Notes under the pieces: generated by a model
What the model was told of the DNA's origin: nothing
Database searches by the model: none
The model's input: only the letters and a program-made list of their open reading frames with translations
From: a bacterium
GTDB lineage: Bacteria > Pseudomonadota > Alphaproteobacteria > SP197
Assembly: GCA_028821455.1 (NCBI GenBank)
Contig: JAPPGE010000067.1
Location: forward strand, 74,461-138,460
Direction: 5' to 3'
Length of the DNA: 64,000 bases
Made by a program: the position numbers and the translations under genes
Part shown: piece by piece, positions 8,311 through 16,380 of the stretch
How positions within the stretch are numbered: the stretch's first letter is position 1
Layout: each line of letters starts with the position of its first letter

Positions 8311-9165
8311 TTATGCAGCCAGGGGACGGGCGCCCTTCAGGGTCACGCGATGCATGATCCGGTCGTGAAGGCCATAGTCGAAGGCGGCGTAGTGCATGGT
8401 AGAGCGGTTGTCCCAGATCGCGACATCGCCTCTCGACCAGGACCACCGCACCTGGAACGAAGCCTGTTCGCAATGCTCGATCAGGAGGTTCAACAATCCG
8501 CGGCTCTCGATATCCGGCAGGCCGAGGATCCGCTGCGTGAAGGCGCGGTTGACGAAGAGCGCCCGGCGGCCTGTCTCGGGGTGGCGCACCACGACCGGAT
8601 GAACGCATCCGGCATGCTCGCGCTTGAGGTTCTCCAGACGCCGGGGCCCGTCCGGCGTACCCGGATCGAGAAGATAGGAGGTGAAACTGGGAATACCGTC
8701 GTGGAATGCCTCCAGACCCTCGACCGTCGCCTTCAGGCGCGGTGACAGGGCGTCGTAGGCCGCCTCCATCGACGTGAAGAGTGTATCGCCGCCGACCGGG
8801 GGCAGCGTCCTGGCGTGCAGTATCGAGGCCGCGGGCGGCATCTCGTCGAACGTGACGTCGCTGTGCCAGATGGCGTTGAACTTGCCACCGCCCTCTCCCT
8901 TGCGGCTCGCAGCGATCATCACGGCGGGATTGTCGGGGTGGCGTTCAAGCCCGGAGTGTGGATGATCGATCTCACCGAAGCAGGACGCCACGCGCACCAG
9001 GTCATCGGCCGACAACTCCTGGCGTGGAAAGAACAGGACCTTGTGTTCGAGCCATGCCTCGCGCAGGGCGGCGACCATAGTCCCGTCGAGTCGCCCGAGA
9101 TCGATCCCGGAGATCTCCGCGCCGATATGACCGGCCAGGGGCCGGATGTTGCCTGAGACCACCAT
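8311..9165 (-). CDS. TauD/TfdA-family 2-oxoglutarate dioxygenase, copy 1
   Basis: The upstream member of the tandem pair, also 284 residues, with His101, Asp103, His258 and Arg273 in the same positions. Differences from its partner are concentrated in the stretch around residues 64-95 and in 165-190, regions that could alter the substrate pocket. Start ATG 9165 has a strong AGGAGG in the 15-nt gap after the mnmA stop, so it is probably translated from the mnmA transcript. Both copies keep every catalytic residue, so neither looks decayed; they may have split substrates or serve gene dosage. Confidence 0.9.
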   Translation of the reverse strand: MVVSGNIRPLAGHIGAEISGIDLGRLDGTMVAALREAWLEHKVLFFPRQELSADDLVRVASCFGEIDHPHSGLERHPDNPAVMIAASRKGEGGGKFNAIWHSDVTFDEMPPAASILHARTLPPVGGDTLFTSMEAAYDALSPRLKATVEGLEAFHDGIPSFTSYLLDPGTPDGPRRLENLKREHAGCVHPVVVRHPETGRRALFVNRAFTQRILGLPDIESRGLLNLLIEHCEQASFQVRWSWSRGDVAIWDNRSTMHYAAFDYGLHDRIMHRVTLKGARPLAA

Positions 9166-9180
9166 GTCCGGTTCCTCCTG

Positions 9181-10329
9181 TCAGGGGCGGGAGTCGGCGC
9201 TTGCGCGCTGTGGCACGGAACTCTGTCCTCCCCCTCTCTCGATCCAGCCGCCACCGAGAAGGCGGCTGCCGTCATACATGACACAGGCCTGGCCCGGGGC
9301 GATGGCCTCGGCGGGCCGGGCGAGCTCGACCCTGGCGCGGTCGTCCCCAAGGGGCAGCACCCGCGCCGGCAGGCGCTCCTGGCGCGAGCGCAACTGGACA
9401 CTGCACGCCACGCCATCCCGAGGCAGGGTTCCCCGACCGATCCAGTTGACGTCCTTCATGGTGAGAGACGACGACTCGAGGGCCTCGCGGGGACCGACGA
9501 CCACCTGGCGGCGTTCCGGATCCAGCGACACCACGAACAGCGGTTCACCCGTGGCAATGCCGAGCCGCCGTCTCTGCCCGACGGTGTAGTGGGCGATTCC
9601 GTCATGGTGACCCAGAACGCGGCCGGAAAGATCGACGATCGTGCCCGCCTCCATGGCGCCGGGGCGCAGGCGGTCAACGATATCCGTATAGCGTCCCTGC
9701 GGCACGAAGCAGATGTCCTGGCTGTCCGGCTTGGCCGACACCGACAGCCCGAACCGCCTGGCGCAGGCCCGCACCTCGTCCTTGGTCATGCCGCCCAGCG
9801 GAAACCGCAGGTCCTGCAACTGGTGCCGGGTTGTCCGGAAGAGAAAGTAGCTCTGGTCGCGGCCGGTTTCGGCACCGCAGTGGAGTTCCGGTCCTTCATG
9901 CCCCTCGATGCGCCGGACGTAGTGTCCGGTTGCCAGGCAATCACCACCAAGTTCCCGCGCCGTCGTCAGCAGATCGGAAAACTTGACCCCCTGGTTGCAG
10001 AGCACGCAGGGGACCGGCGTCTCTCCGGCAAGGTAGCTGTCGGCGAACGCCTCCATCACGGATGACCGGAACCGCTCCTGGTAGTCGAGAACGTAGTGCG
10101 GAATGTCGAGCGTCGCGGCCACGCGGCGGGCATCGCGGATGTCGGCTCCGGCACAGCAGGCGCCGGGTCGGGAGGCCGACCTGCCCTGATCGTAGAGTTG
10201 CAGCGTCACGCCGATGGTCTCGTGACCCTCGGCCTTGAGGAGGGCGGCGACAACCGAACTGTCGACCCCTCCGGACATGGCAACAATGGCGCGTCTGCCC
10301 GTGGAACGGCCCGGTGTCATGGCAGGCAT
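9181..10329 (-). CDS. mnmA: tRNA-specific 2-thiouridylase MnmA
   Basis: A 382-residue PP-loop enzyme that thiolates U34 of tRNA-Lys, -Glu and -Gln in the cytoplasm, using sulfur relayed from a cysteine desulfurase. The ATP pyrophosphatase motif SGGVDSS is at 19-25. The catalytic cysteine in LCNQGVKF is Cys111 and the second, in DICFVPQG, is Cys207; this pair forms the persulfide relay. The C-terminal beta-barrel is complete. The start at 10329 lies 1 nt from the fdx stop; an in-frame ATG three codons in is possible. The order fdx-mnmA may reflect shared use of sulfur-transfer chemistry (inference). Confidence 0.96.
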   Translation of the reverse strand: MPAMTPGRSTGRRAIVAMSGGVDSSVVAALLKAEGHETIGVTLQLYDQGRSASRPGACCAGADIRDARRVAATLDIPHYVLDYQERFRSSVMEAFADSYLAGETPVPCVLCNQGVKFSDLLTTARELGGDCLATGHYVRRIEGHEGPELHCGAETGRDQSYFLFRTTRHQLQDLRFPLGGMTKDEVRACARRFGLSVSAKPDSQDICFVPQGRYTDIVDRLRPGAMEAGTIVDLSGRVLGHHDGIAHYTVGQRRRLGIATGEPLFVVSLDPERRQVVVGPREALESSSLTMKDVNWIGRGTLPRDGVACSVQLRSRQERLPARVLPLGDDRARVELARPAEAIAPGQACVMYDGSRLLGGGWIERGGGQSSVPQRASADSRP

Positions 10330-10330
10330 G

Positions 10331-10663
10331 TCACTCGAAGAGCATGTTGCGGGTTTCGAGGGGCAGCGTCACCGTCAGTCCATCGAGTTCCTCGGTCAGC
10401 AGGATCTGGCATCCCAGTCGGGAGGTGCGGGTGAGACCGAAGGCAAGGTCGAGCATGTCCTCCTCGTCCTCGCTCGGGTCCTCGAGGCGCTCGAAGTCCT
10501 CCGCATCAACGATGACGTGACACGTTGAACAGGCCAGCGATCCCTCACAGGCGCCCTCGATGTCGATATCATACTGCCGTGCGATCTCGAGAAGGGAGAG
10601 TCCTTCCGGCGCATCGATCTCGACACGCTCTCCGCTTCGCACAATGAAGGTCATTTTCGGCAT
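10331..10663 (-). CDS. Adrenodoxin-type [2Fe-2S] ferredoxin
   Basis: A 110-residue ferredoxin whose cluster ligands are Cys39, Cys45, Cys48 and Cys85 ([10 protein letters not shown] and LGCQ), the spacing of adrenodoxin/ISC-type ferredoxins. An acidic stretch ([12 protein letters not shown], about 61-72) is the usual partner-binding helix. The start is ATG 10663 ([11 protein letters not shown]); an internal ATG three codons on is less likely, and the longer frame to 10678 lacks family support. It heads a transcript with mnmA and the two tauD genes. It could supply electrons for Fe-S assembly or for oxygenases such as the Rieske enzyme at 5415; this is not shown by the sequence. Confidence 0.9.
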   Translation of the reverse strand: MPKMTFIVRSGERVEIDAPEGLSLLEIARQYDIDIEGACEGSLACSTCHVIVDAEDFERLEDPSEDEEDMLDLAFGLTRTSRLGCQILLTEELDGLTVTLPLETRNMLFE

Positions 10664-10995
10664 CAAACCCGTCCGCACACGCCAGTCTTGAGTCTAGCGC
10701 CAAAGCCCTGGTGACGGAACACGAAGAGACGCTTGACGCCGGCGATCCATACGGCCTGACGAACCTTACGGCAAGCCTCTCGATGAAGGTGATTGCCGGT
10801 CCTGTCGGAGCCCACGGGGTCCGGGAGGCCCGACAGAACAATCTGACGGCGCGCCTCAAGACCCGCCACGCCGCGGCAACGTATCGTTCCGCTTGCTTTG
10901 GTGGTACAAGACCCTGCCCTGCAACAAGGGGCGGGTCCTGCGGCCGCCGCCACGGCAGCCCGGACACTCAGCAAGCGGAGGAGACTCAAAGACCC
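10664..10995. promoter_or_regulatory. Divergent intergenic region, fdx / ABC binding protein
   Basis: This 332-base gap separates the divergent ferredoxin and binding-protein genes and should carry promoters for both. I see no conserved gene. An imperfect 13-bp inverted repeat (arms 10908-10920 and 10927-10939, loop GCAACA, three mismatches) sits in the presumed leader of the binding-protein gene. A GGAGGAG ribosome-binding site lies about 11 nt before ATG 10996. No clear -35/-10 pair stands out. Confidence 0.4.
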
Positions 10996-12051
10996 ATGAA
11001 AGTGATCAACATCAAGCGTGCAGCCGCGGCCCTTGTCATCGGCTTTGCGGCATCGGCCCATGCGGAAGGAGAACTCAGTGTCCTGACCTGGGAAGGCTAC
11101 ACCGACCCCAGCTTTGTCGAGCCGTTCACTGAGGCCACAGGATGCGCGGTGACACCAACCTACGTCGGCTCCAACGACGAGTTCCCGGCAAAACTCGCCG
11201 GGGGCGGCGGGGTCTATGACCTTGTCTCACCGTCGGTTGACACCACCACGATCCTGATGAAGGCGGGGCTCGTCGAGGAAATCGACGTCAGCCGTATCGA
11301 CCACTGGGGCGAGATCTACGAACAGTTCCGCAACCATGTCGGCGTCAACTACGAGGGCGGGGTCTACGGCGTTCCGTTCACATGGGGATCGATCCCGTTC
11401 ATGTATCGTGCGGACCGGTTCGATGAGGCACCCGACAGCATCGCCTCCTTCTGGGAGGATGAATCCCTGTCAGGCGCTATCAGCTTGTGGGACGACAAGA
11501 CCAACATCTACATCGTCGCCCGCCTCCTCTTCGGCACGGATGTCAATGTCTACGACCTCTCCGATGACCAGCTGGCCGCGGTACGCGACAAGCTCATCGC
11601 CCTCAAACCGCACATCCGCAAGTTCTGGTCGACTGCGGGCGAACTCGTGAACCTCTATGCCAACGGCGAGGTCACGATTTCCAACACCTGGGGGGGATAC
11701 CAGTCCTCGCTGCTGGCCGAACAGGATATCGAGATGGTCGAGTTCATTCCGGTCGAGAAGGCCGATGGCTGGGCGGATGCATGGCAGATCGTCAAGGGTA
11801 CGCCGAACGCTGACTGTGCTTATGAATGGCTCAACTACGCGACGGCATCCGGTGGTCAGTGCGGCGTTGTCGGCGTGACCGGCTATTCCGGATCAAATCC
11901 CGTCGTGCTTCGCGAATGCCTCGACGAAGCGACCTTCGAGGCGCTTAACCAGGCCGACTTCAAGTACATCGACGGACTCGTCCTGTGGGAGGAGCCGGCA
12001 CGGGTCGACGCCTATATCAACACCTGGAACGCCATCAAGGCGGCCCAGTAG
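10996..12051 (+). CDS. PotD/PotF-type ABC transporter substrate-binding protein
   Basis: A 351-residue periplasmic binding protein with a Sec signal peptide (MKVINIKRAAAALVIGFAAS, predicted cut after AHA near 23). The mature part begins EGELSVLTWEGYTDPSFVEP, the usual opening of PotD-like proteins that bind putrescine, spermidine or related cationic solutes. Aromatic residues likely to frame the ligand are plentiful (SNTWGGYQSS, GWADAWQI), but no assignment to a specific polyamine is safe. ATG 10996 follows GGAGGAG; upstream frame extension lacks a signal sequence and is rejected. It is followed by a strong hairpin and then by the ATPase and two permeases, a complete importer. The Rieske and glutamine-synthetase-like genes nearby make an amine ligand plausible. 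Confidence 0.92.
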   Translation: MKVINIKRAAAALVIGFAASAHAEGELSVLTWEGYTDPSFVEPFTEATGCAVTPTYVGSNDEFPAKLAGGGGVYDLVSPSVDTTTILMKAGLVEEIDVSRIDHWGEIYEQFRNHVGVNYEGGVYGVPFTWGSIPFMYRADRFDEAPDSIASFWEDESLSGAISLWDDKTNIYIVARLLFGTDVNVYDLSDDQLAAVRDKLIALKPHIRKFWSTAGELVNLYANGEVTISNTWGGYQSSLLAEQDIEMVEFIPVEKADGWADAWQIVKGTPNADCAYEWLNYATASGGQCGVVGVTGYSGSNPVVLRECLDEATFEALNQADFKYIDGLVLWEEPARVDAYINTWNAIKAAQ

Positions 12052-12068
12052 ACACCTGTCCCAGGCAT

Positions 12069-12104
12069 GGCGGCCGGCCTTCTTGCCGAAGGGGGCCGGC
12101 CGCC
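12069..12104 (+). promoter_or_regulatory. Intercistronic hairpin after the binding-protein gene
   Basis: A perfect 11-bp stem (GGCGGCCGGCC at 12069-12079 with GGCCGGCCGCC at 12094-12104), extended inside by a short TTC/GAA pairing. It lies wholly between the binding-protein stop and the ATPase start, and has no T-run. Such hairpins often protect the 3' end of the abundant binding-protein message or reduce read-through to the ATPase and permease genes. A similar element occurs in the same place in the AEP transporter (23123-23144). Confidence 0.7.
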
Positions 12105-12116
12105 CGATGACGCGAC

Positions 12117-13241
12117 ATGACCAGCATCCTGGAACTCCACCACCTCTCCAAGATCTTCCGGGGAGGAGTCGTGGCGGTCGACGACCTCTCGCTCGACATC
12201 CGTGAGGGCGAGTTCCTGACAATGCTTGGCCCCTCGGGCTGTGGCAAGACGACGACACTGCGCATGATCGGCGGATTCGAATATCCCGACGCCGGTTCGG
12301 TCATGCTCGACGGCCGGGACATCACGAACGATCCACCGTACAGCCGTCCGGTGAACATGATGTTCCAGGATTTTGCCCTGTTCCCCCATATGACGGCCGA
12401 GGAGAACATAGGATACGGACTGAAGATCGCCGGCGTCGGCAAGACTCCGACCGCCGAGAGGGTTCGTGCCATGCTCGACATGATCGAGCTCCCGGGCATG
12501 GGGGCACGCTTTCCATCGGAGCTCTCGGTCGGCCAGCAGCAACGGGTGGCGCTCGCCCGCGCACTCGTCAACAATCCCCGCATCCTGCTGCTTGACGAAC
12601 CGATGTCGGCTCTCGACGCGAAGCTGAAGGAATCGATGCAGGTCGAACTGCGTCACATTCACGACCGGGTGGGGATCACCTTCGTGATGGTGACCCACGA
12701 CCAGACCGAGGCGATGATCATGTCGGACCGCATCATGGTGATGCATGCAGGCCGCATCGAACAGATCGGAACTCCCACCGATCTCTACGATCATCCCCGG
12801 ACCGCCTACGTTGCCGAGTTCCTCGGCGCCTCCAACATGATCCCTGCCACCATCAGGCGCGACGGTGGCGACGTCGTGGCATGCGCGGGCTCCATGACCG
12901 TCCGCCTCGACCGCAACACCGGTGACAGCGGCACGCGATCATTGTTCATGCGCCCGGAGAAGATCCGGCTGGTGCCCCGGGAGAGCGAGGCCGGAGACGG
13001 GTCCAGCACGTTCTCGGGAACCGTGAAGGAGCTTTTCTTCAGCGGCAACATGGTCCGTATCGACCTCGACGTGGGTGCCGAAAGACCCGTGATCGTCCAC
13101 CGGCAACTCGACACCGAACTCGCTGCGGCGGGCCTGCCGGGTGTCGGTGACATCGTCACCTGCGCGGTCAATCCAGAAGCACTGAAACTGTTCGACACTG
13201 CCGAGGTCGCCGCCATGAAGGCCGAAGAGGCCGCGGCATGA
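12117..13241 (+). CDS. ABC transporter ATP-binding protein (PotA-like)
   Basis: A 374-residue ATPase of the spermidine/putrescine-type importer. Walker A GPSGCGKTT is at 38-46, the signature LSVGQ at 136-140, and Walker B LLLDEP at 157-162, followed by the H-loop VTHDQTEA. The C-terminal part (from about 240) is a TOBE/OB-type regulatory domain (RPEKIRLVPRE). The frame opens MTSILELHHLSKIF. Its stop overlaps the first permease start by 4 nt (ATGA at 13238), so translation is coupled. It energises the importer whose binding protein is encoded at 10996. Confidence 0.95.
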   Translation: MTSILELHHLSKIFRGGVVAVDDLSLDIREGEFLTMLGPSGCGKTTTLRMIGGFEYPDAGSVMLDGRDITNDPPYSRPVNMMFQDFALFPHMTAEENIGYGLKIAGVGKTPTAERVRAMLDMIELPGMGARFPSELSVGQQQRVALARALVNNPRILLLDEPMSALDAKLKESMQVELRHIHDRVGITFVMVTHDQTEAMIMSDRIMVMHAGRIEQIGTPTDLYDHPRTAYVAEFLGASNMIPATIRRDGGDVVACAGSMTVRLDRNTGDSGTRSLFMRPEKIRLVPRESEAGDGSSTFSGTVKELFFSGNMVRIDLDVGAERPVIVHRQLDTELAAAGLPGVGDIVTCAVNPEALKLFDTAEVAAMKAEEAAA

Positions 13242-14107
13242 AACCACGCACTAGACGGCTCCTGAACTTCTGGTCCCTCTTTACGGGACCAGCGCTCTGG
13301 TGGGGCACGGTGCTGCTGGTTCCCTACCTCATGATGCTGGCGATCAGCTTCTATACCCGCCAGTTCCCCTTCCACGTACCGGACTTCCAGTTCGGCAACT
13401 ACGTGACACTGATTGCGGATTCCCAGTACTTCACGGTCCTCCTGCGCAGCCTGTGGATCGCGCTGGCGGTGTCCGTCACCACGTTCTGCCTGAGCTACCC
13501 CCTCGCCTACTTCCTGGCCTTCAAGGTGCGCTCCAACCGGTTGCGTCTCTTTCTCTACACGGCCGCCATCGTGCCGCTGTGGGTGAGTTACCTGCTTCGG
13601 GCCTACACGTGGAAGACGATTCTCGGCAGCGAGGGCATCCTCAACTCCTTTCTCATGTGGATCGGGATCATCAGCGAGCCTTCCACCATCTTCCTCTACA
13701 ATCAGGGCGCGATGGTGGTGACCATGGCCTACATCTTCACGCCGTTCATGGTGATGCCGATCTATGCCTCCCTCGAGAAGATTCCACGCAGTCTCATCGA
13801 GGCCTCGAAGGACCTCGGCGCACCGCGTTTCACGACATTCCGCAAGATCACGCTGCCGCTTTCGATGCCTGGCGTCCTGGCCGGATTCACCTTCACGTTC
13901 GGGCTTTCGATCGGTGATTTCATCTCGCCCATCCTCGTCGGCGGTCCCTACTCCAACATGATTGCCAACGTCGTGGCGACGCAGTTCGGCATGGCGATGA
14001 ACTGGCCTCTGGGTTCGGCGCTGGGCGTCGTCCTCCTCGTCATTGTCCTCGGCATCATCACGGCCTCCGACAAGCTGGAACGGATCGGCCGGATCAACCT
14101 CGGCTAG
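13238..14107 (+). CDS. ABC transporter permease (PotB-like)
   Basis: A 289-residue inner-membrane permease with about six membrane spans; the first is around residues 20-40 (GTVLLVPYLMMLAISFY). The EAA cytoplasmic loop that docks on the ATPase is EASKDLGAPRFTTFRKITLPLS. The fold and the order ATPase-permease-permease match the PotB role. It overlaps the ATPase gene by 4 nt and is followed after 10 nt by the second permease. Confidence 0.94.
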   Translation: MKPRTRRLLNFWSLFTGPALWWGTVLLVPYLMMLAISFYTRQFPFHVPDFQFGNYVTLIADSQYFTVLLRSLWIALAVSVTTFCLSYPLAYFLAFKVRSNRLRLFLYTAAIVPLWVSYLLRAYTWKTILGSEGILNSFLMWIGIISEPSTIFLYNQGAMVVTMAYIFTPFMVMPIYASLEKIPRSLIEASKDLGAPRFTTFRKITLPLSMPGVLAGFTFTFGLSIGDFISPILVGGPYSNMIANVVATQFGMAMNWPLGSALGVVLLVIVLGIITASDKLERIGRINLG

Positions 14108-14117
14108 GAGACCTCTC

Positions 14118-14966
14118 ATGGCGACCGTCACCTTGCATGACGCCGGGACGCGCAAGAAGCCGATCGATGCCGGCACGACGGGACTGGGTGTCGCCGCGCT
14201 GTGCGTCCTGGCATTCCTCTACACCCCGATTGCCACGCTGATCGTCTTCAGCTTCAACTCGAACTCCATCACGCGCCTGCCGCTCGAGGACTTCACCTTC
14301 GACTGGTACACCCGGGCACTGGGCAATCCCGACCTCATGACGGCTGTCTGGAACTCGGTGTTTGTCGGCGTGTCGGCGGTGATGATCTGCCTTGCCATCG
14401 GCATCCCGACGGCACTTGCCCTGGATCGCCATGACTTTCCCGGCAAGACGGTGTTTCGCCGTCTCGTCATCCTTCCCATCACCCTGCCGGGGCTGATCAC
14501 CGGCGTGTCGATGCTGACGTTCTTCCGCTCGGTGGGAGTGGATCTCAGCATCTGGACCGTCATCATCGGCCACGGGACAGCGTTGACGGCCATCGTCGTC
14601 ACCAATGTCTTTGCCCGGCTGCAGCGATTCGACCGACGCATCGAGGAAGCCTCGGCCGATCTCGGCGCCCGGCCATGGCAGACATTCCGTCATGTCACGC
14701 TGCCCAACATCCGCTCGGCCATCATCGGTTCCTCGCTGATCTCGTTCACGCTCTCGTTCGACGAGATTCCGGTGACATTCTTCCTGACCGGACGCGACAA
14801 TACGCTGCCGATGTACATCTGGTCGGTCATCCGTCGCGGCATCACGCCGGAAATCAATGCGGTCGGCACGATCATCGTCATCGTCTCGATCACGCTCATC
14901 CTGATCTCGGTCTTCATGATGCACCGCGAGAATGACAGGGCAGGCCCTGTTCGCCCGGCCAGATGA
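14118..14966 (+). CDS. ABC transporter permease (PotC-like)
   Basis: A 282-residue second permease of the same importer. Membrane spans are visible near residues 18-38, 70-95 and onward, and the EAA loop is EASADLGARPWQTFRHVTLPNI. I place the start at ATG 14118 (MATVTLHDAGTRKK) because TAGGAG lies nine bases before; a longer in-frame start at 14043 would sit deep inside the previous gene. It ends MMHRENDRAGPVRPAR. The stop overlaps the ATG of a 54-codon frame with a twin-arginine-like start (see 14963-15127). Confidence 0.93.
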   Translation: MATVTLHDAGTRKKPIDAGTTGLGVAALCVLAFLYTPIATLIVFSFNSNSITRLPLEDFTFDWYTRALGNPDLMTAVWNSVFVGVSAVMICLAIGIPTALALDRHDFPGKTVFRRLVILPITLPGLITGVSMLTFFRSVGVDLSIWTVIIGHGTALTAIVVTNVFARLQRFDRRIEEASADLGARPWQTFRHVTLPNIRSAIIGSSLISFTLSFDEIPVTFFLTGRDNTLPMYIWSVIRRGITPEINAVGTIIVIVSITLILISVFMMHRENDRAGPVRPAR

Positions 14967-15127
14967 CGTTCAGCCGCCGGGATCTCGTGATCGGCGGAAC
15001 AGTCAGGACACCCGCAAGCCTTTCAAGGCCGGGCGCGACATGGCGCGGCATGTTTCCACCCTTCCTTGCGATGGCGCGAGGGCCGGTTTCCGGAATCCGG
15101 TCTCTCCTTCTTCGCCAGACCTTCTGA
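14963..15127 (+). pseudogene. Possible stub of a Tat-exported protein gene
   Basis: An ATG overlaps the permease stop in the ATGA arrangement common here, opening a 54-codon frame. It begins MTFSRRDLVIGGTV, which has the SRRDxxxxG pattern of a twin-arginine signal peptide. After about 14 residues the sequence loses any resemblance to a signal peptide hydrophobic core or to a known family, then stops at 15127, 6 nt before the MFS gene. I read this as the 5' end of a gene that lost the rest by deletion, though a chance frame cannot be excluded. Confidence 0.3.
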
Positions 15128-15133
15128 CCGACG

Positions 15134-16348
15134 ATGGCTGACAGCTCCGAAGCCGGAGGACACCGCGTCGGACTTGCCGTGGTCATCGCCAGCATGGCGG
15201 CGATTGCCACCTTCTATGGATATTCGGGCCAGCTGCTGTCGTTCGTGCTCGAGAGCGAGGGAGAAAGCGGTTCCCTGATCGGCCTTTCGGGCGCCGTGCA
15301 GATGGCCGGCATCTTCGTCATCATGCCGGTGCTGCCGCGGCTCATGCGGCGCCTGGGACCGGCACGACTCATGATGGCAGGCGCCAGCCTCGCCCTTGCC
15401 TGCATCATCGCCATGGCGCTTCTTGTCGACGTCTGGGCCTGGTTCCCGCTGCGCCTGGCGTTGGGTGCATCCCAGTCGATGATGTGGACCACGGGAGAGA
15501 CCTGGCTCAACCACCAGTCGGATGACCGCAACCGCGGCCGGACCATCAGTCTCTTCATGTTCGCCATCGCCATCGGGTTCGCCGCAGGCCCCTTCATCCT
15601 CGCCGAAACCGGTTCGGCCGGTGCCGGCCCGTTCATCACGGCCGGCGCCATGGTCGTTGCGATCATGATTCCGCTCACATTCAGCCTCAAGGTCAGAATC
15701 GCACGCGACGACCAGCCGTCTGCACGCCTGCACCAGTACGTCCGCCTGGCGCCCGTTCCCATGGTGGCCAACTTCATGTTCGGCATGGTCGGCAGTGCCT
15801 TCATGGCGCTTCTGGCGGTCTACGGCCTGCGTCTCGGCCTCGACGAGGCGCTCTCGGCACGCATGCTCGGATGGCAGGGCTGGGGCGGCGCCATCATGAC
15901 CCTGCTTCTTGCCTGGCTGGCATCCAGGTTCGATCGCACCCTGCTGCTCGCCGCCTTCACCATCGCCGGTGTGCTGGCGTCCCTGGCTCTCCCCTTCATT
16001 CCGTGGATGCGCGACGTCACGACACCCGCCCTGCCATGGATCGACGACATCGGGGGTTTGCTCCTGATCGGCTATCTCATGGTGTTCGGCGGGCTGCGGG
16101 CAGCACACTACGGCATCGCGGTGATGCTGGTGGGCGATCGCTTCCGTGGCGCCGACCTGCCGTCCGCCACCACGGTGTTCGGCGTGATGTTCTGCACGGG
16201 ATCCATCATGGGACCGGCCATTGGCGGACTGGCGATGGATATCTGGGACCCGCATGGCCTGGCCGGCGCCGTGCTCCTGTTTCATCTCCTGCTCCTTCCG
16301 CTGCCGCTTGTGGCATGGATGCGGCGGCAAGCGCGGCTCCGCGGTTGA
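15134..16348 (+). CDS. MFS transporter, YcaD-like
   Basis: A 404-residue membrane carrier with about 12 spans in two six-helix halves. The MFS loop 2-3 motif is degenerate (PRLMRRLGPARLMMAGA). The segment TTGETWLNHQSDDRNRGRT is typical of the YcaD-like branch, whose members keep an acidic Glu-Trp-Leu stretch in helix 4-5. Substrates of this branch are mostly unknown. It lies between an amine-type ABC importer and a glutamine-synthetase-like ligase, so it may move a related amine or its product (inference). There is no clear Shine-Dalgarno before ATG 15134. Confidence 0.85.
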   Translation: MADSSEAGGHRVGLAVVIASMAAIATFYGYSGQLLSFVLESEGESGSLIGLSGAVQMAGIFVIMPVLPRLMRRLGPARLMMAGASLALACIIAMALLVDVWAWFPLRLALGASQSMMWTTGETWLNHQSDDRNRGRTISLFMFAIAIGFAAGPFILAETGSAGAGPFITAGAMVVAIMIPLTFSLKVRIARDDQPSARLHQYVRLAPVPMVANFMFGMVGSAFMALLAVYGLRLGLDEALSARMLGWQGWGGAIMTLLLAWLASRFDRTLLLAAFTIAGVLASLALPFIPWMRDVTTPALPWIDDIGGLLLIGYLMVFGGLRAAHYGIAVMLVGDRFRGADLPSATTVFGVMFCTGSIMGPAIGGLAMDIWDPHGLAGAVLLFHLLLLPLPLVAWMRRQARLRG

Positions 16349-16380
16349 TCAGCCGCAGACCCTCCACTACGGTTCGGGCC

